A DNA stretch of 64,000 nucleotides from DASUPK01 sp963724665 (GCA_963724665.1 CAVRVH010000012.1:806001-870000), one strand, 5' to 3'. Counted from the first letter of the stretch, positions 21,576-30,825 are shown. Program-made: numbers and translations. The notes: a model not told the origin generated them from the letters alone.

Positions 21576-21992
21576 TCAGTCGTGGAGGGAAGGGGCGTAC
21601 GAGACGCCCACGATCAGTCCCTCGCTCGAGAGAAGCCGAACCACGGTCTGGCCCCATGGCTCCTGCCGGGCGGGATGAAGCAACTCGAAGCCCGCGCGCT
21701 CGAGCTCCTCGCCGCCCGCTGCGACGGCGTCGGCGTCCTCAACTTCAAACTCGACGCTGGCCTGCGGAACGGTGATCTCCGCCGGCCAGGACGGCGTGCC
21801 GAAGCACGCCTGCGCGGCTTGGGCCAGCGGCCAGACGCCGAAATGCTTGCTGCCGGTGATCTCTTCGCTGTGCCAGTACTCCCCGTCCTTCCCCGCACTG
21901 AGCGGGAGGCCGAGGGCCTCGACGTAGAGCTCGCGGCTCTTCGGCGGGTCGGGCGCGATCACGCTGAAGCTCGCGATGAAAAGGATCTCCAT
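21576..21992 (-). CDS. VOC (glyoxalase/bleomycin-resistance) superfamily protein
   Basis: From ATG 21992 this is a 138-residue protein with a single vicinal-oxygen-chelate pattern: SFSVIAPDPPKSRELYVEAL at the start, VEFEVEDADAVAAGGEELER in the middle, and PWGQTVVRLLSSEGLIVGVS near the end. VOC proteins include glyoxalases, dioxygenases and drug-binding proteins; the canonical metal triad is not clear here. The open frame continues upstream of ATG 21992 but with no homology. It precedes no partner on its strand and is convergent with the SHOCT gene. Confidence 0.82.
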   Translation of the reverse strand: MEILFIASFSVIAPDPPKSRELYVEALGLPLSAGKDGEYWHSEEITGSKHFGVWPLAQAAQACFGTPSWPAEITVPQASVEFEVEDADAVAAGGEELERAGFELLHPARQEPWGQTVVRLLSSEGLIVGVSYAPSLHD

Positions 21993-22041
21993 GGCCGTGG
22001 ACCCTATGCAACGACGGCACCGGCGGCTTGAAGATTTCGGA

Positions 22042-23328
22042 CTACTCGACGGGCTGCGGGCGCGGCGGGAAGATCTTCGGCATCCGCGCCAGCTGTCGCA
22101 GCGAGCCGCGCGGCTTGAGCTTCCGCCGCAGCATCGCCCGGCGAGCGTCCTGGCCGCGGACCGAGACGTCGATCCAGTCGGCCCAGGTGGTCCGCAGCGT
22201 GATGTCGGCCTTGTCAGCGACGCCGGGCTCCGCGCGGGTGGAGCCGTTGTCGATCCGCAGGTGGTACGGCTCGGCATCCTCGAAGCGCCACTGGATCGTC
22301 ACGGGGCGGTCGACCGCGTCGGTGTGGGCTGAGCGCGCGATCAGGTCGAAGAGGATGGCCTCGAGCTCGGGGTTGACGTCGGGCTTGCCGTTCGGCTCGC
22401 CCATGACGCCGGCTCGTAGCAGCTTGATCTGGCGCTGCGCGCGCTCCTCGTGCGACATCTCGGGGTCGAAGGGGTAGATCCCGGGCGGCATCTCGTGCAG
22501 CGGGTAGCCGGTCGCCTTCCACTTCATCTCCACCGACTTCATCCCGAAGGCATAGATCTGCTCGAGCGTGAAGCCGTATTCCGTCGTGTAGCGCTCGTCC
22601 CAGCCCGGCGGCACGAAGACGCCGGTGACCCAGGGCAGGACCTCGCGGAGCAGCTCCGAGGCGGCTGCCTTGCACTCGTCGGACTCGGCGAACAGCTCGG
22701 AGAGGACCTTGACGCCGAAGCCGATGTGCCGCTGCTCATCGCGGGAGACCTTCTCCATCCCGGCGCTGAACCCGGGCATGGTGCCGGCCTTGGCGAAGAA
22801 GTCTTCGATGAAGTGCTGGCCCGGCTGGGCCATCGTCGCCTCGATGATCATGTGGTAGAGCGTGATCGCCTGGGCGAACTTGGGGAGGGAGCGATCGGTC
22901 CGGAGCTCCTCGACCATCCGCTCGAGGCGGCCGAAGACGTTGCTGTAGCCCCAGCCGAGCTGTGACTTGGTGAACTCGAGGCCCTCGGCGATGCCGCCCT
23001 CGACTCCGATGACCTCCTTGAAGAAGCGGTGGAAGAAGACGGCGTGGCGTGCCTCGTCGACCTGCTGGGTCGCGAGGAAGTACTTCTGCTCTTCCTTAGG
23101 AGCGGCCTCGATATAGGGCGAGAGGCCGTCGGCGACCGCGTCCTCGCCGTAGAAGAACATCGAATAGATCCAGAGCGCGGACTTCCGCTGGATGTCGTTG
23201 AGGGAGTCCCAGCCCTTTTGGTCCTCGGAGAAGTCGAGCTCGGTCGCCTTCCAGTTGCCCTCCTCCCAGCGGCGGTAGAGGTCGTCGTACGTGATTCCCC
23301 CGGCGATTCCCTGCTGTGCGACCGACAT
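22042..23328 (-). CDS. R2-like ferritin-fold oxidase fused to an SCP2-like domain
   Basis: This 428-residue protein begins with a ribonucleotide-reductase-R2-like four-helix domain (about residues 15-290). Probable metal ligands lie in FFYGEDAVADGL, ATQQVDEARHAVFFHRF, IIEATMAQPGQHFIEDFF and VSRDEQRHIGFG. The segment resembles R2-like ligand-binding oxidases rather than true NrdB/NrdF; no NrdA is nearby. The C-terminal about 110 residues (ADITLRTTWADWIDVSVRGQ) resemble an SCP2 sterol-carrier domain, which binds lipids. A di-metal oxidase with a lipid-binding tail acting on a fatty or sterol-like ligand is inferred. It is divergent from a TetR gene across a palindromic operator. Confidence 0.82.
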   Translation of the reverse strand: MSVAQQGIAGGITYDDLYRRWEEGNWKATELDFSEDQKGWDSLNDIQRKSALWIYSMFFYGEDAVADGLSPYIEAAPKEEQKYFLATQQVDEARHAVFFHRFFKEVIGVEGGIAEGLEFTKSQLGWGYSNVFGRLERMVEELRTDRSLPKFAQAITLYHMIIEATMAQPGQHFIEDFFAKAGTMPGFSAGMEKVSRDEQRHIGFGVKVLSELFAESDECKAAASELLREVLPWVTGVFVPPGWDERYTTEYGFTLEQIYAFGMKSVEMKWKATGYPLHEMPPGIYPFDPEMSHEERAQRQIKLLRAGVMGEPNGKPDVNPELEAILFDLIARSAHTDAVDRPVTIQWRFEDAEPYHLRIDNGSTRAEPGVADKADITLRTTWADWIDVSVRGQDARRAMLRRKLKPRGSLRQLARMPKIFPPRPQPVE

Positions 23329-23368
23329 GCGATGCCTCCTGATCTCTCGTCTCCGTCAGGTCGTATAG

Positions 23369-23390
23369 TAACTGACTGACTAGTCAGTTA
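23369..23390. promoter_or_regulatory. TetR operator between R2-like oxidase and tetR
   Basis: TAACTGACT and AGTCAGTTA are perfect 9-bp inverted repeats separated by GACT, and an inner perfect palindrome CTGACTAGTCAG overlaps them. The site lies 6 bp before the tetR GTG and about 40 bp from the oxidase start, so one dimer pair could control both divergent genes. This form is typical of TetR sites in actinobacteria. Confidence 0.75.
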
Positions 23391-23395
23391 GTACG

Positions 23396-24055
23396 GTGAC
23401 ATCGATCACACAGAGCAAGAAGGGTGCGACCGCGCCCACCCGGTCCCGGATGTCGGCGGCCGAACGCCGCGAGGGGATCCTCGACGCAGCGCGCACGGCC
23501 TTTGCCGACACCGGCTACCACGAGACTTCGCTTGACGCCGTGGCCGACCGGGCCGGCGTCTCGAAGGCACTCCTGTATGAGCACTTCTCCTCCAAGCGCG
23601 AGCTCTACGTGGCGATGCTCGAGATGCACGTCCACGAGCTGGTCGAGCGGATCAGCGGCGCGGTCGCTGACGCCGAGCCGGGCGAGGCCAGGATGCGCGC
23701 CGGGCTCGAAGCGTTCTTCAGTTTCGTCGAGGAGCGCCGCGGCGCCTGGCGGATCATGTTCCGCAACGCCGGCGACCCCGACGTGGCGGTGCGCCTTGAC
23801 CGTCTCCGCGACGAGGTCGCGGCCGCCATCGTCCAGCTGATGAGCGAGGAGGCCCAGCGCAAAGGACTGGACTTCCCGAAGCTGCCGCAGATGGTCGAGA
23901 TGATCGCCCAGCAGATGGTCGGCGCGATGCAGTCGCTGGCCGACTGGTGGGACCTGCACCGCAAGGTCCCAAAGGAGGAGGTGGTCCAGGCGGCGATGGA
24001 CTTCGCCTGGGTCGGCCAGGAGCGGATCAGCCAGGGACAGCGCTGGGAGGGTTAG
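23396..24055 (+). CDS. TetR/AcrR family transcriptional regulator
   Basis: This 219-residue protein starts at GTG 23396. A charged N-terminal extension precedes the helix-turn-helix ETSLDAVADRAGVSKALLYE (about residues 43-62) with HFSSKRELYVAML after it. The C-terminal domain is of the type found in regulators of lipid or drug response. It sits immediately beside a strong palindromic operator and divergent from the R2-like/SCP2 oxidase, so it very probably represses that gene and itself. Its inducer may be the lipid ligand of the oxidase. Confidence 0.92.
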   Translation: MTSITQSKKGATAPTRSRMSAAERREGILDAARTAFADTGYHETSLDAVADRAGVSKALLYEHFSSKRELYVAMLEMHVHELVERISGAVADAEPGEARMRAGLEAFFSFVEERRGAWRIMFRNAGDPDVAVRLDRLRDEVAAAIVQLMSEEAQRKGLDFPKLPQMVEMIAQQMVGAMQSLADWWDLHRKVPKEEVVQAAMDFAWVGQERISQGQRWEG

Positions 24056-24084
24056 CTCTCGTCGCCTAGTCGCCCGCTGTCCGG

Positions 24085-25458
24085 CTAGGCAGCGGCACCG
24101 AGCTTCGGCGAGGTCCAGGGCTCGCCCAGGCGGCGGCCGAGCTCCTCGGCGAGCTCCGTGATCGCGATCCGCGACTGGTCGAGCGAGTCGCGGTCGCGCA
24201 GGGTGACGGTGTCGTCCTCCATGGTCTGGTGATCGACGGTGACGCCCCAGGGGGTGCCGATCTCGTCCTGGCGACGGTAGCGCTTGCCGATGGAGCCGCC
24301 AGTGTCGTACTCGGCGGAAATCAGCTGCCGCAGCTCCTGGTAGATCTCGCGCGCCTTCTCGGGCTGACCGTCCTTGTTGACCAGCGGCAGCACGGCCACC
24401 TTGACCGGGGCGAGCCTGGGATGGAGGCGGAGCACGGTTCGCTCACGGCCTTCGACCTCCTCGACGTCGTAGGCGTCGACCATGAAGGAGAGCATCGCCC
24501 GGTCGACACCCGCGGCGGGCTCGATCACGTGGGGCACGAAGCGGTCGCCGCTCCCGGAGTCGACGTACTCGAGCTTCTCGCCGGAGAACTTCGCGTGCTG
24601 GGTGAGGTCGAAGTCGCCGCGGTTGGCGATTCCCTCCAGCTCGGACCAGCCCATTGGGAAGAGATATTCGATGTCCGAGGTGGCGCTGGAGTAGTGGGAG
24701 AGCTCATCGGCGCCGTGAGCGCGGAGCCGGAGCTGGTCGCGCCGGATGCCGAGGTCGGTGTACCACTGCATCCGCTGGCCCATCCAGTGGTCGTGCCACT
24801 TGGACGCCTCGGCCGGCGGGACAAAGAACTCCATCTCCATCTGCTCGAACTCGAGCGTCCTGAAGATGAAGTTGCCCGGGGTGATCTCGTTGCGGAACGA
24901 CTTGCCGATCTGAGCGATCCCGAACGGCGGCTTCTTGCGAGCGAAGCTGAGGACGTTCTTGAAGTTGATGAAGATCCCCTGAGCGGTCTCGGGGCGCAGG
25001 TACGCCTTGTTGGACTCGTCGTGAACAGGACCGACGTAGGTCTCGAACATCAGGTTGAACTGGCGCGGCTCGGAGAGCTCCCCACCGCACTGCGGGCAGC
25101 GGATCTCGCCCTCGGCGTCCTCGGCGCCGAGTTGTTCCTCGCGAAGATCGTCTTCGCGCCAGCGCTTCTTGCACTCGCCGAGGCACTGGACGAGCGGATC
25201 GGTGAAGCCCTCGAGGTGCCCCGAGGCCTCCCAGACCTTCGGGTTCTGGATGATCGCCGAGTCGAGAGCGACGATGTCGTCGCGCTCCTGGATCATCGCC
25301 CGCCACCACTCGCCCTTGACGTTGTTCTTGAGCAGCACGCCGTAGTGCCCGTAGTCGTAGGTGTTGGCGAAGCCGCCGTAGATCTCCGAGGCCGGGAAGA
25401 TGAAGCCGCGCCGCTTGCAGAGCGCGACGATCGCGTCGAGTGTCACCTCATCGGTCAC
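24085..25458 (-). CDS. glyQS: Glycyl-tRNA synthetase (single-chain, dimeric type)
   Basis: This 457-residue class II synthetase has the opening LDAIVALCKRRGFIFPASEI and the glycine-enzyme core IAQIGKSFRNEITPGNFIFR, with LEFEQMEMEFFVPP and the C-terminal anticodon-binding domain (VAVLPLVNKDGQPEKAREIY). Two Cys pairs in CPQCGGELSE and CLGECKKRW may form a zinc site in the insertion. It charges tRNA-Gly in the cytosol and is of the alpha2 bacterial/eukaryotic type rather than the alpha2beta2 GlyQ/GlyS type. It is convergent with the TetR gene and monocistronic. Confidence 0.96.
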   Translation of the reverse strand: MTDEVTLDAIVALCKRRGFIFPASEIYGGFANTYDYGHYGVLLKNNVKGEWWRAMIQERDDIVALDSAIIQNPKVWEASGHLEGFTDPLVQCLGECKKRWREDDLREEQLGAEDAEGEIRCPQCGGELSEPRQFNLMFETYVGPVHDESNKAYLRPETAQGIFINFKNVLSFARKKPPFGIAQIGKSFRNEITPGNFIFRTLEFEQMEMEFFVPPAEASKWHDHWMGQRMQWYTDLGIRRDQLRLRAHGADELSHYSSATSDIEYLFPMGWSELEGIANRGDFDLTQHAKFSGEKLEYVDSGSGDRFVPHVIEPAAGVDRAMLSFMVDAYDVEEVEGRERTVLRLHPRLAPVKVAVLPLVNKDGQPEKAREIYQELRQLISAEYDTGGSIGKRYRRQDEIGTPWGVTVDHQTMEDDTVTLRDRDSLDQSRIAITELAEELGRRLGEPWTSPKLGAAA

Positions 25459-25570
25459 CGCCCCAGCCTAGTCGGGGGACGTCCCTGGGCGTGAGCCCGC
25501 CGCCTCGGATCTACGGGTTTCTCCTGATGTACCGCTTGGACGTATGCATTAGGACTGGGGGGAGGTCAAA

Positions 25571-28500
25571 ACGAACTCGCATCGACAAAATTATGTAGCC
25601 CGCGGGCGGCACCGCTTGGCCGGTCTGGCATTCGCCGCCGGGGTGCTTTTGCTGGCCGGAACCCAGCCGGCGCACGCCGGCACCGTTCCGAGCGGCTTCC
25701 AGGACACGGTGGCCATCTCGGGCCTGACGCAACCGACAAATTTCTCCTTCGCGCCCGATGGCCGGATCTTCGTCGCAGAGAAGAGCGGCATGATCAAGGA
25801 GTTCGACAGCCTCAGTGACACCACGCCCACGATCGTCGCCGACCTGCGCACCGATGTCTACAACTTCTGGGATCGGGGCCTGCTCGGCATGGCGCTCGAC
25901 CCGCAGTTCCCGACGCGTCCCTATCTCTACGTGCTCTACACGCGAGACGCAGTGCCTGGCGGCAACTCACCGCGCTGGGGGACGGCCGGGGTTGACAGCG
26001 ATCCGTGTCCAACCCCGCCCGGTCCGACCACGGACGGCTGTGTGGTCACTGGCAGGCTCGCCCGGCTGACGATCAGCGGCAACGTCTCGACCGCGCAGAC
26101 CAACCTGATCACCGACTGGTGCCAGCAATACCCGAGCCACTCGATCGGCGACCTCGCCTTCGGCGCCGACGGGAAGCTCTACGTCAGCGGAGGCGACGGT
26201 GCAAGCTTCACCTTCCCCGACTGGGGCCAGGCCGGGAATCCCGTCAACCCTTGCGGCGACCCGCCGAGCCCCGCCGGGACCGCCCTCAGCCCGCCGACTG
26301 CCGAGGGCGGATCGCTGCGCAGCCAGGACGCGCGGACCACCTTTGACCCGACGGGCCTGGACGGCTCCATCCTCCGCATAGATCCGGACACGGGCGCAGG
26401 GCTCTCGGACAATCCCTTCGCTGCCAGCTCCGACGCCAACCAGCGCCGGATCGTCGGCTTCGGCGTGCGTAACCCGTTCAGATTCACGATACGGCCGGGG
26501 ACCAACGAGGTCTGGGCTGGGGACGTGGGCGAAAGCACCTGGGAGGAGATCGACAGGCTTGTCACTCCGGCCGACTCCACGGCTGACAACTTCGGTTGGC
26601 CCTGCTACGAGGGGGCGGCCTCCCATCTGTCCTTCGACACGGCCGGCCTCAACCTCTGCGAGACGCTTTACGCCAGCGGCGGAGTGGTGCCTCCGTACTA
26701 CACGTACAACCACGATGCCCAGGTCGTCAACGGCGAGAGCTGTCCCACCGGGAGCTCGTCGATCTCGGGAATGGCGTTCTCCCAGGCCGGCTCGTACCCG
26801 ACGGCTTACAACGGTGCTCTCTTCTTCGCGGACTACTCGCGTCGGTGCATCTGGGTGATGTTCCCCGGGGCCAACGGCCTGCCGGACCCGTCCAACATTC
26901 AGACCTTCGACGCCGGCGCCTCCGGCCCCGTCAAGCTCGCGGTCGGCCCACAGGGGGAGCTCTACTACGCGGACCTCGATGGGGGCACGATCCACCGGAT
27001 CACCTCCACCCCGGCGCCGCCGCCTCCCGGCAACGACCTGGCGCTCAACCAGCCCGCCTCGTCCTCCAGCGTGGAGGCGGCCGGACTCGAGCCGGGCAAG
27101 GCCAACGATGGCAACTCGGGAACTCGCTGGAGCTCGAGCTTCACGGACAACCAGTGGTGGCAGGTCGACCTGGGAAGCGTCCAGCAGGTCAGCCAGGTGA
27201 AGCTCAACTGGGAGGCCGCCTACGCGAGCCACTACAAGATCCAGACTTCCACCGACGGCACCAACTTCACCGAGGCCGCTGACGTCAACATCAACACCCC
27301 GGGCGTCCAGAGCACGAGCTTCGCCGCACGAGACGCTCGCTACGTCCGCGTGCTCGGGGTGACCCGGGCCACCGGGTATGGCATCTCGTTCTGGGACGCG
27401 GAGGTCTACGGGCCGTCGCAACAGCAGCCGCCACCGAGCAGCGATCTGGCTCTCAACAAGCCGGCGAGCTCTCTGAGCGTCGAGGCAGCCGGGCTGGAGG
27501 CGAACAAAGCCAACGACGGAAACTCGAGCACCCGCTGGAGCTCTGCGTTCGCGGACAACCAGTGGTGGCAGGTCGACCTCGGCAGTGCCCAGCAGGTCGA
27601 CACGGTGACGCTCAACTGGGAGGCGGCGTACGCCACGCACTACCTGATCCAGACTTCCACCGATGGCACCAACTTCACCCAGGCGGCCGACGTAACGGAC
27701 TCGGCTCCGGGCCCGAAGACGACCACCTTCACCGCCCGCAGTGCGCGCTACGTCCGGGTACTGGGACTGACCCGCGCCACTCCGTACGGCTTCTCGTTCT
27801 GGGACGCCCAGATCTTCGGGCCAACCGGCCCACCCGCGAACCAGGCGCCGAACGCGGTGGCGACCGCCACCCCGAGCAGCGGCGCCGCTCCGCTCAACGT
27901 CCAACTCAGCGCGACGGGCTCGACCGATCCCGACGATGCCGCCGGCACCCTGACCTACGCCTGGGACGCCGATGGCGACGGCCAGTTCGACGACGGCAAC
28001 CAGGCGACACTCAACTTCGCCTACCCGGCCGGCAACTACACCGCCACGGTCAAGGTCACCGACCCGCACGGGGCCTCGGACACGGACTCAGTCGCGATCC
28101 AGTCGGGTAACACCCCGCCGAGTGCAACGATCACCCTTCCGTCCTCGAGCCTGACCTGGAAGGTTGGCGACACGATCGACTTCGCCGCGACGGCCACCGA
28201 CTCCCAGGAGGCGCTCCCTGACTCCGCGTATCACTGGCAGGAGATCCTCAACCACTGCCCGAGCAACTGCCACCAGCACTTCCTGCAGGACTTCATCGGC
28301 CCCGGCGGACATCTGATTGCCCCAGATCACGAGTATCCGTCGAACCTCGAGCTGAGGCTGACGGTGACCGACTCGGGCGGCCTGACGGATGTCGAGTCGG
28401 TGATCGTGTACCCCAAGACCGTCGATCTCACCGTGACATCGGCGCCGCCCGGCCTGCAGCTGGGCGTCAACTCGAAGACGGCGGCGGCCCCCTGGGTCTC

Positions 28501-29065
28501 CACGGTCATTCAGGGATCCCAGAACACTGTGATCGCACCGACCCCGCAGATCCTGAATGCGAACAACTACGCCTTCGCGTCGTGGTCCGACCTGGGCGCC
28601 GCCAGCCACAACATCACCGCCAATCAGAGCCAGACGCTGACTGCCACCTACAACAACACGACGCCGCCCAACCCCGACAAGGCTCTCAACCAGCCCACCT
28701 CGGCCTCGAGCGTGGAGAAGGCGGGCCTCGAGGCGAACAAGGCGAACGACGGCAATTCCAACACGCGCTGGAGCTCGAGCTTCGCGAACAATCAGTGGTG
28801 GCAGGTCGATCTCGGGCGCACCCGCAAGGTGGACAGGGTGACTCTCAATTGGGAGGCGGCCTACGCCAGCAGCTATCGGATTCAGACGTCGACGAACGGC
28901 ACCAGCTTCACCCAGGCCGCCAGCGTGTCGCTCACGTCGCCGGGCGTGAAGACCACCACCTTCACGGCGCGCGATGCGCGCTACGTCAGGATCCTGGGAG
29001 TTACTCGGGCCACCCCGTACGGCTTCTCGTTCTGGGACGCGTCGGTCTTCGGACCGGCCGACTGA
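25571..29065 (+). CDS. Exported PQQ-type sugar dehydrogenase with three discoidin domains and a PKD domain
   Basis: The mature part begins with a six-bladed glucose/sorbosone-dehydrogenase propeller (about residues 35-475 from this start: SFAPDGRIFVAEKSG, DRGLLGMALDPQF, GDVGESTWEEID, NFGWPCYEG). Two F5/8 type C (discoidin) domains follow (about 485-750), then a PKD domain (NQAPNAVATATPSSGAAPLN), a further beta domain with HCPSNCHQHF, and a third discoidin domain at the C terminus. Discoidin and PKD domains bind glycans or mediate surface attachment. The only standard start in frame is TTG 25616, which gives a signal peptide without a basic n-region. The frame from ACG 25571, 5 nt after GGAGG, restores one (ARGRHR). 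I give the ACG coordinate; translation from TTG yields 1149 residues. Confidence 0.85.
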   Translation, partial: TNSHRQNYVARGRHRLAGLAFAAGVLLLAGTQPAHAGTVPSGFQDTVAISGLTQPTNFSFAPDGRIFVAEKSGMIKEFDSLSDTTPTIVADLRTDVYNFWDRGLLGMALDPQFPTRPYLYVLYTRDAVPGGNSPRWGTAGVDSDPCPTPPGPTTDGCVVTGRLARLTISGNVSTAQTNLITDWCQQYPSHSIGDLAFGADGKLYVSGGDGASFTFPDWGQAGNPVNPCGDPPSPAGTALSPPTAEGGSLRSQDARTTFDPTGLDGSILRIDPDTGAGLSDNPFAASSDANQRRIVGFGVRNPFRFTIRPGTNEVWAGDVGESTWEEIDRLVTPADSTADNFGWPCYEGAASHLSFDTAGLNLCETLYASGGVVPPYYTYNHDAQVVNGESCPTGSSSISGMAFSQAGSYPTAYNGALFFADYSRRCIWVMFPGANGLPDPSNIQTFDAGASGPVKLAVGPQGELYYADLDGGTIHRITSTPAPPPPGNDLALNQPASSSSVEAAGLEPGKANDGNSGTRWSSSFTDNQWWQVDLGSVQQVSQVKLNWEAAYASHYKIQTSTDGTNFTEAADVNINTPGVQSTSFAARDARYVRVLGVTRATGYGISFWDAEVYGPSQQQPPPSSDLALNKPASSLSVEAAGLEANKANDGNSSTRWSSAFADNQWWQVDLGSAQQVDTVTLNWEAAYATHYLIQTSTDGTNFTQAADVTDSAPGPKTTTFTARSARYVRVLGLTRATPYGFSFWDAQIFGPTGPPANQAPNAVATATPSSGAAPLNVQLSATGSTDPDDAAGTLTYAWDADGDGQFDDGNQATLNFAYPAGNYTATVKVTDPHGASDTDSVAIQSGNTPPSATITLPSSSLTWKVGDTIDFAATATDSQEALPDSAYHWQEILNHCPSNCHQHFLQDFIGPGGHLIAPDHEYPSNLELRLTVTDSGGLTDVESVIVYPKTVDLTVTSAPPGLQLGVNSKTAAAPWVSTVIQGSQNTVIAPTPQILNANNYAFASWSDLGAASHNITANQSQTLTATYNNTTPPNPDKALNQPTSASSVEKAGLEANKANDGNSNTRWSSSFANNQWWQVDLGRTRKVDRVTLNWEAAYASSYRIQTSTNGTSFTQAASVSLTSPGVKTTTFTARDARYVRILGVTRATPYGFSFWDASVFGPAD

Positions 29066-29125
29066 GGCACGCCTCCTCCTTCGCTCGGGCGGCTATCCCA
29101 GCCGCCCACTACCCTCTTCCTCCCG

Positions 29126-29431
29126 ATGCCGATCTACGAATACCGCTGCACGAACGGACACACCTTCGAGGTGATCCAGAGCATGTCCGACGATCCAGTC
29201 GAGACCTGTGAGGTCTGCGGTGCGCCGGTCGAGAGGGTCTTCCACCCGGTCGCGGTCCATTTCAAGGGGTCAGGTTTCTACTCGACCGACTACAAGAGCA
29301 AGGCACCCTCAGGGAGCGACGACGGCTCCTCCTCGAGCGACTCGTCTGATTCCTCGAGCTCGGACTCGAACTCCAAGAAGTCCGAGTCGAGCGGCTCTGA
29401 CAAGGCGACGACCAGCTCCAGCTCTGACTAG
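29126..29431 (+). CDS. FmdB-family zinc ribbon protein
   Basis: This 101-residue protein opens with MPIYEYRCTNGHTFEVIQSM and has a second Cys pair in CEVCGAPVERVF, the four-cysteine zinc ribbon of the FmdB family. The second half is a Ser/Asp/Lys-rich low-complexity tail (about residues 62-101), which is common in actinobacterial members. FmdB proteins were named from the formamidase locus as putative regulators; their role remains unclear. Its stop overlaps the end of the convergent LCP gene by four bases. Confidence 0.88.
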   Translation: MPIYEYRCTNGHTFEVIQSMSDDPVETCEVCGAPVERVFHPVAVHFKGSGFYSTDYKSKAPSGSDDGSSSSDSSDSSSSDSNSKKSESSGSDKATTSSSSD

Positions 29432-30825
29432 AAGGGCGGAGTACAGGCGGGATGGTGCGGCGGGTCGCCGCCGATCAGCTGCTTGACGGCGTCCAGGCAG
29501 ACACTGTCCGGGTAGGCGAGGCTGCCGCCCGGCCCGGTCTGGGCCTCGCTCTTCGCTCCGCTGCCCCCCAGGACGTTCGTCGCGCCGTTGCCGCCGAGGA
29601 TCGCCGCGATCGCGACCTGGGGGAGCGTAAAGCCGCCCATGTCGCTGACGAACGCCTTCGGCGCGTTCCAGCCGATCCAGGGGCCCTTGATGAAGTTGTA
29701 CGGGAAGCGCGTGATGCTGGTGAGGCGGTCCTTGATCCCGGTCAAGACCTCCTGCTGGCGGGCGGCACGATCGCGGTCGTCCTCGGCGGGATTGCAGTTG
29801 TTATGCCGGATGCGCGCGTAGGCGAGAGCCTTGTCGCCCTGCAGGGTGATCTCGCCGGGAGGGAGCCTCAGAGAGACGCCGCCCTGCTTCTTGCCGCCAT
29901 CGACGTCGCCGCAGACGACCGGGCCATCCTTCTTGCCGTTCGTATCGGGCACGTTGATCGTCACGCCGCCGAGTGTGTTGATGAAGCTTGCGAACCCGTC
30001 GAAATCGACGATCACGATGTGGTTGATGTCGATGCCGAGGAAGTTCTCGACCGTCTTGATCGTCTCGGCGGGGTTGCCGTTGGGGCTCTGGGTGTTGCAG
30101 GCGAGCGAGGCATTGATCTTCTGGGAGCCACAGTTCGGGATCGCCGCGTAGCTGTCGCGCGGGATCGAGAGCTTGCGGAACGAGGTGAGCGAGGCGTGCA
30201 GCACCATGATCGTGTCCGCCCGCGGCGGCCCCTGGCCCTCGGTGCCGCTCGCGTTGTGCTGGACCTTGCCGCGGCGGTCGCCGCCGAGGATGAGGATGTT
30301 CTGCCCGGCCAGGACCGCCGGCCCGCCCTTCAGGGCGTCCTTGGCCGACTGGGGCAGCTTGCCCTTCTGGATCTGAGCCGAGATTGCGAACGTGATGAAG
30401 CTGAGCAGCAGCCAGCCGACTGCGAAGATCAGAATCCAGCGCAGCCAGGGGCGCTTGCCGCCGGTCAGCCGGCCGAAGAAGCCACGGATGCCGCCGCCCC
30501 CGCCCGACTCGCGCCTGATGCTCTCCATGCTCGGCTTGCGGAGCCGGTCTCGAAGGCTCGGCCGAGATCGATAGACGGTGTAGGGCGGCTTGCCGCCCGT
30601 GCCTCCCTTGTCCCCGGCAGGCTTCTTTCGCTGGGGAGCCGAACGCTTCTGGCCGCCGCGCGCGCCGCGCCCGCCGCTCCCGTAGACCGTGTACTCGGGC
30701 TTCTTCCCTTTTTCGGGCTTGCCTTCAGCCCCGGAGGCACCAGGCTTCTTGGGCTCGTCGGGCTTCCCACCGCCCTTGGAGCCCTTGGGCCGCTTCGGCG
30801 GCCGGTCATCTCCCTGCGGAGACAT
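29428..30825 (-). CDS. LytR-CpsA-Psr (LCP) family cell-envelope protein
   Basis: This 465-residue type II membrane protein has a long basic, Gly/Pro/Lys-rich cytosolic N terminus (about 1-125), one membrane helix (WILIFAVGWLLLSFITFAI, about 130-148) and an extracytoplasmic LCP domain: NILILGGDRRG, RADTIMVLHA, RKLSIPRDSYAAIP and LQGDKALAYARIRHNNCNP, with the conserved Arg/Asp residues that bind polyprenyl pyrophosphate. LCP enzymes transfer glycopolymers from lipid carriers to peptidoglycan. The N-terminal repeats of a PYTVYRS-like motif (EYTVYGSGG, PYTVYRSRP) are unusual. It is divergent from the ROK kinase gene. Confidence 0.9.
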   Translation of the reverse strand: MSPQGDDRPPKRPKGSKGGGKPDEPKKPGASGAEGKPEKGKKPEYTVYGSGGRGARGGQKRSAPQRKKPAGDKGGTGGKPPYTVYRSRPSLRDRLRKPSMESIRRESGGGGGIRGFFGRLTGGKRPWLRWILIFAVGWLLLSFITFAISAQIQKGKLPQSAKDALKGGPAVLAGQNILILGGDRRGKVQHNASGTEGQGPPRADTIMVLHASLTSFRKLSIPRDSYAAIPNCGSQKINASLACNTQSPNGNPAETIKTVENFLGIDINHIVIVDFDGFASFINTLGGVTINVPDTNGKKDGPVVCGDVDGGKKQGGVSLRLPPGEITLQGDKALAYARIRHNNCNPAEDDRDRAARQQEVLTGIKDRLTSITRFPYNFIKGPWIGWNAPKAFVSDMGGFTLPQVAIAAILGGNGATNVLGGSGAKSEAQTGPGGSLAYPDSVCLDAVKQLIGGDPPHHPACTPPF

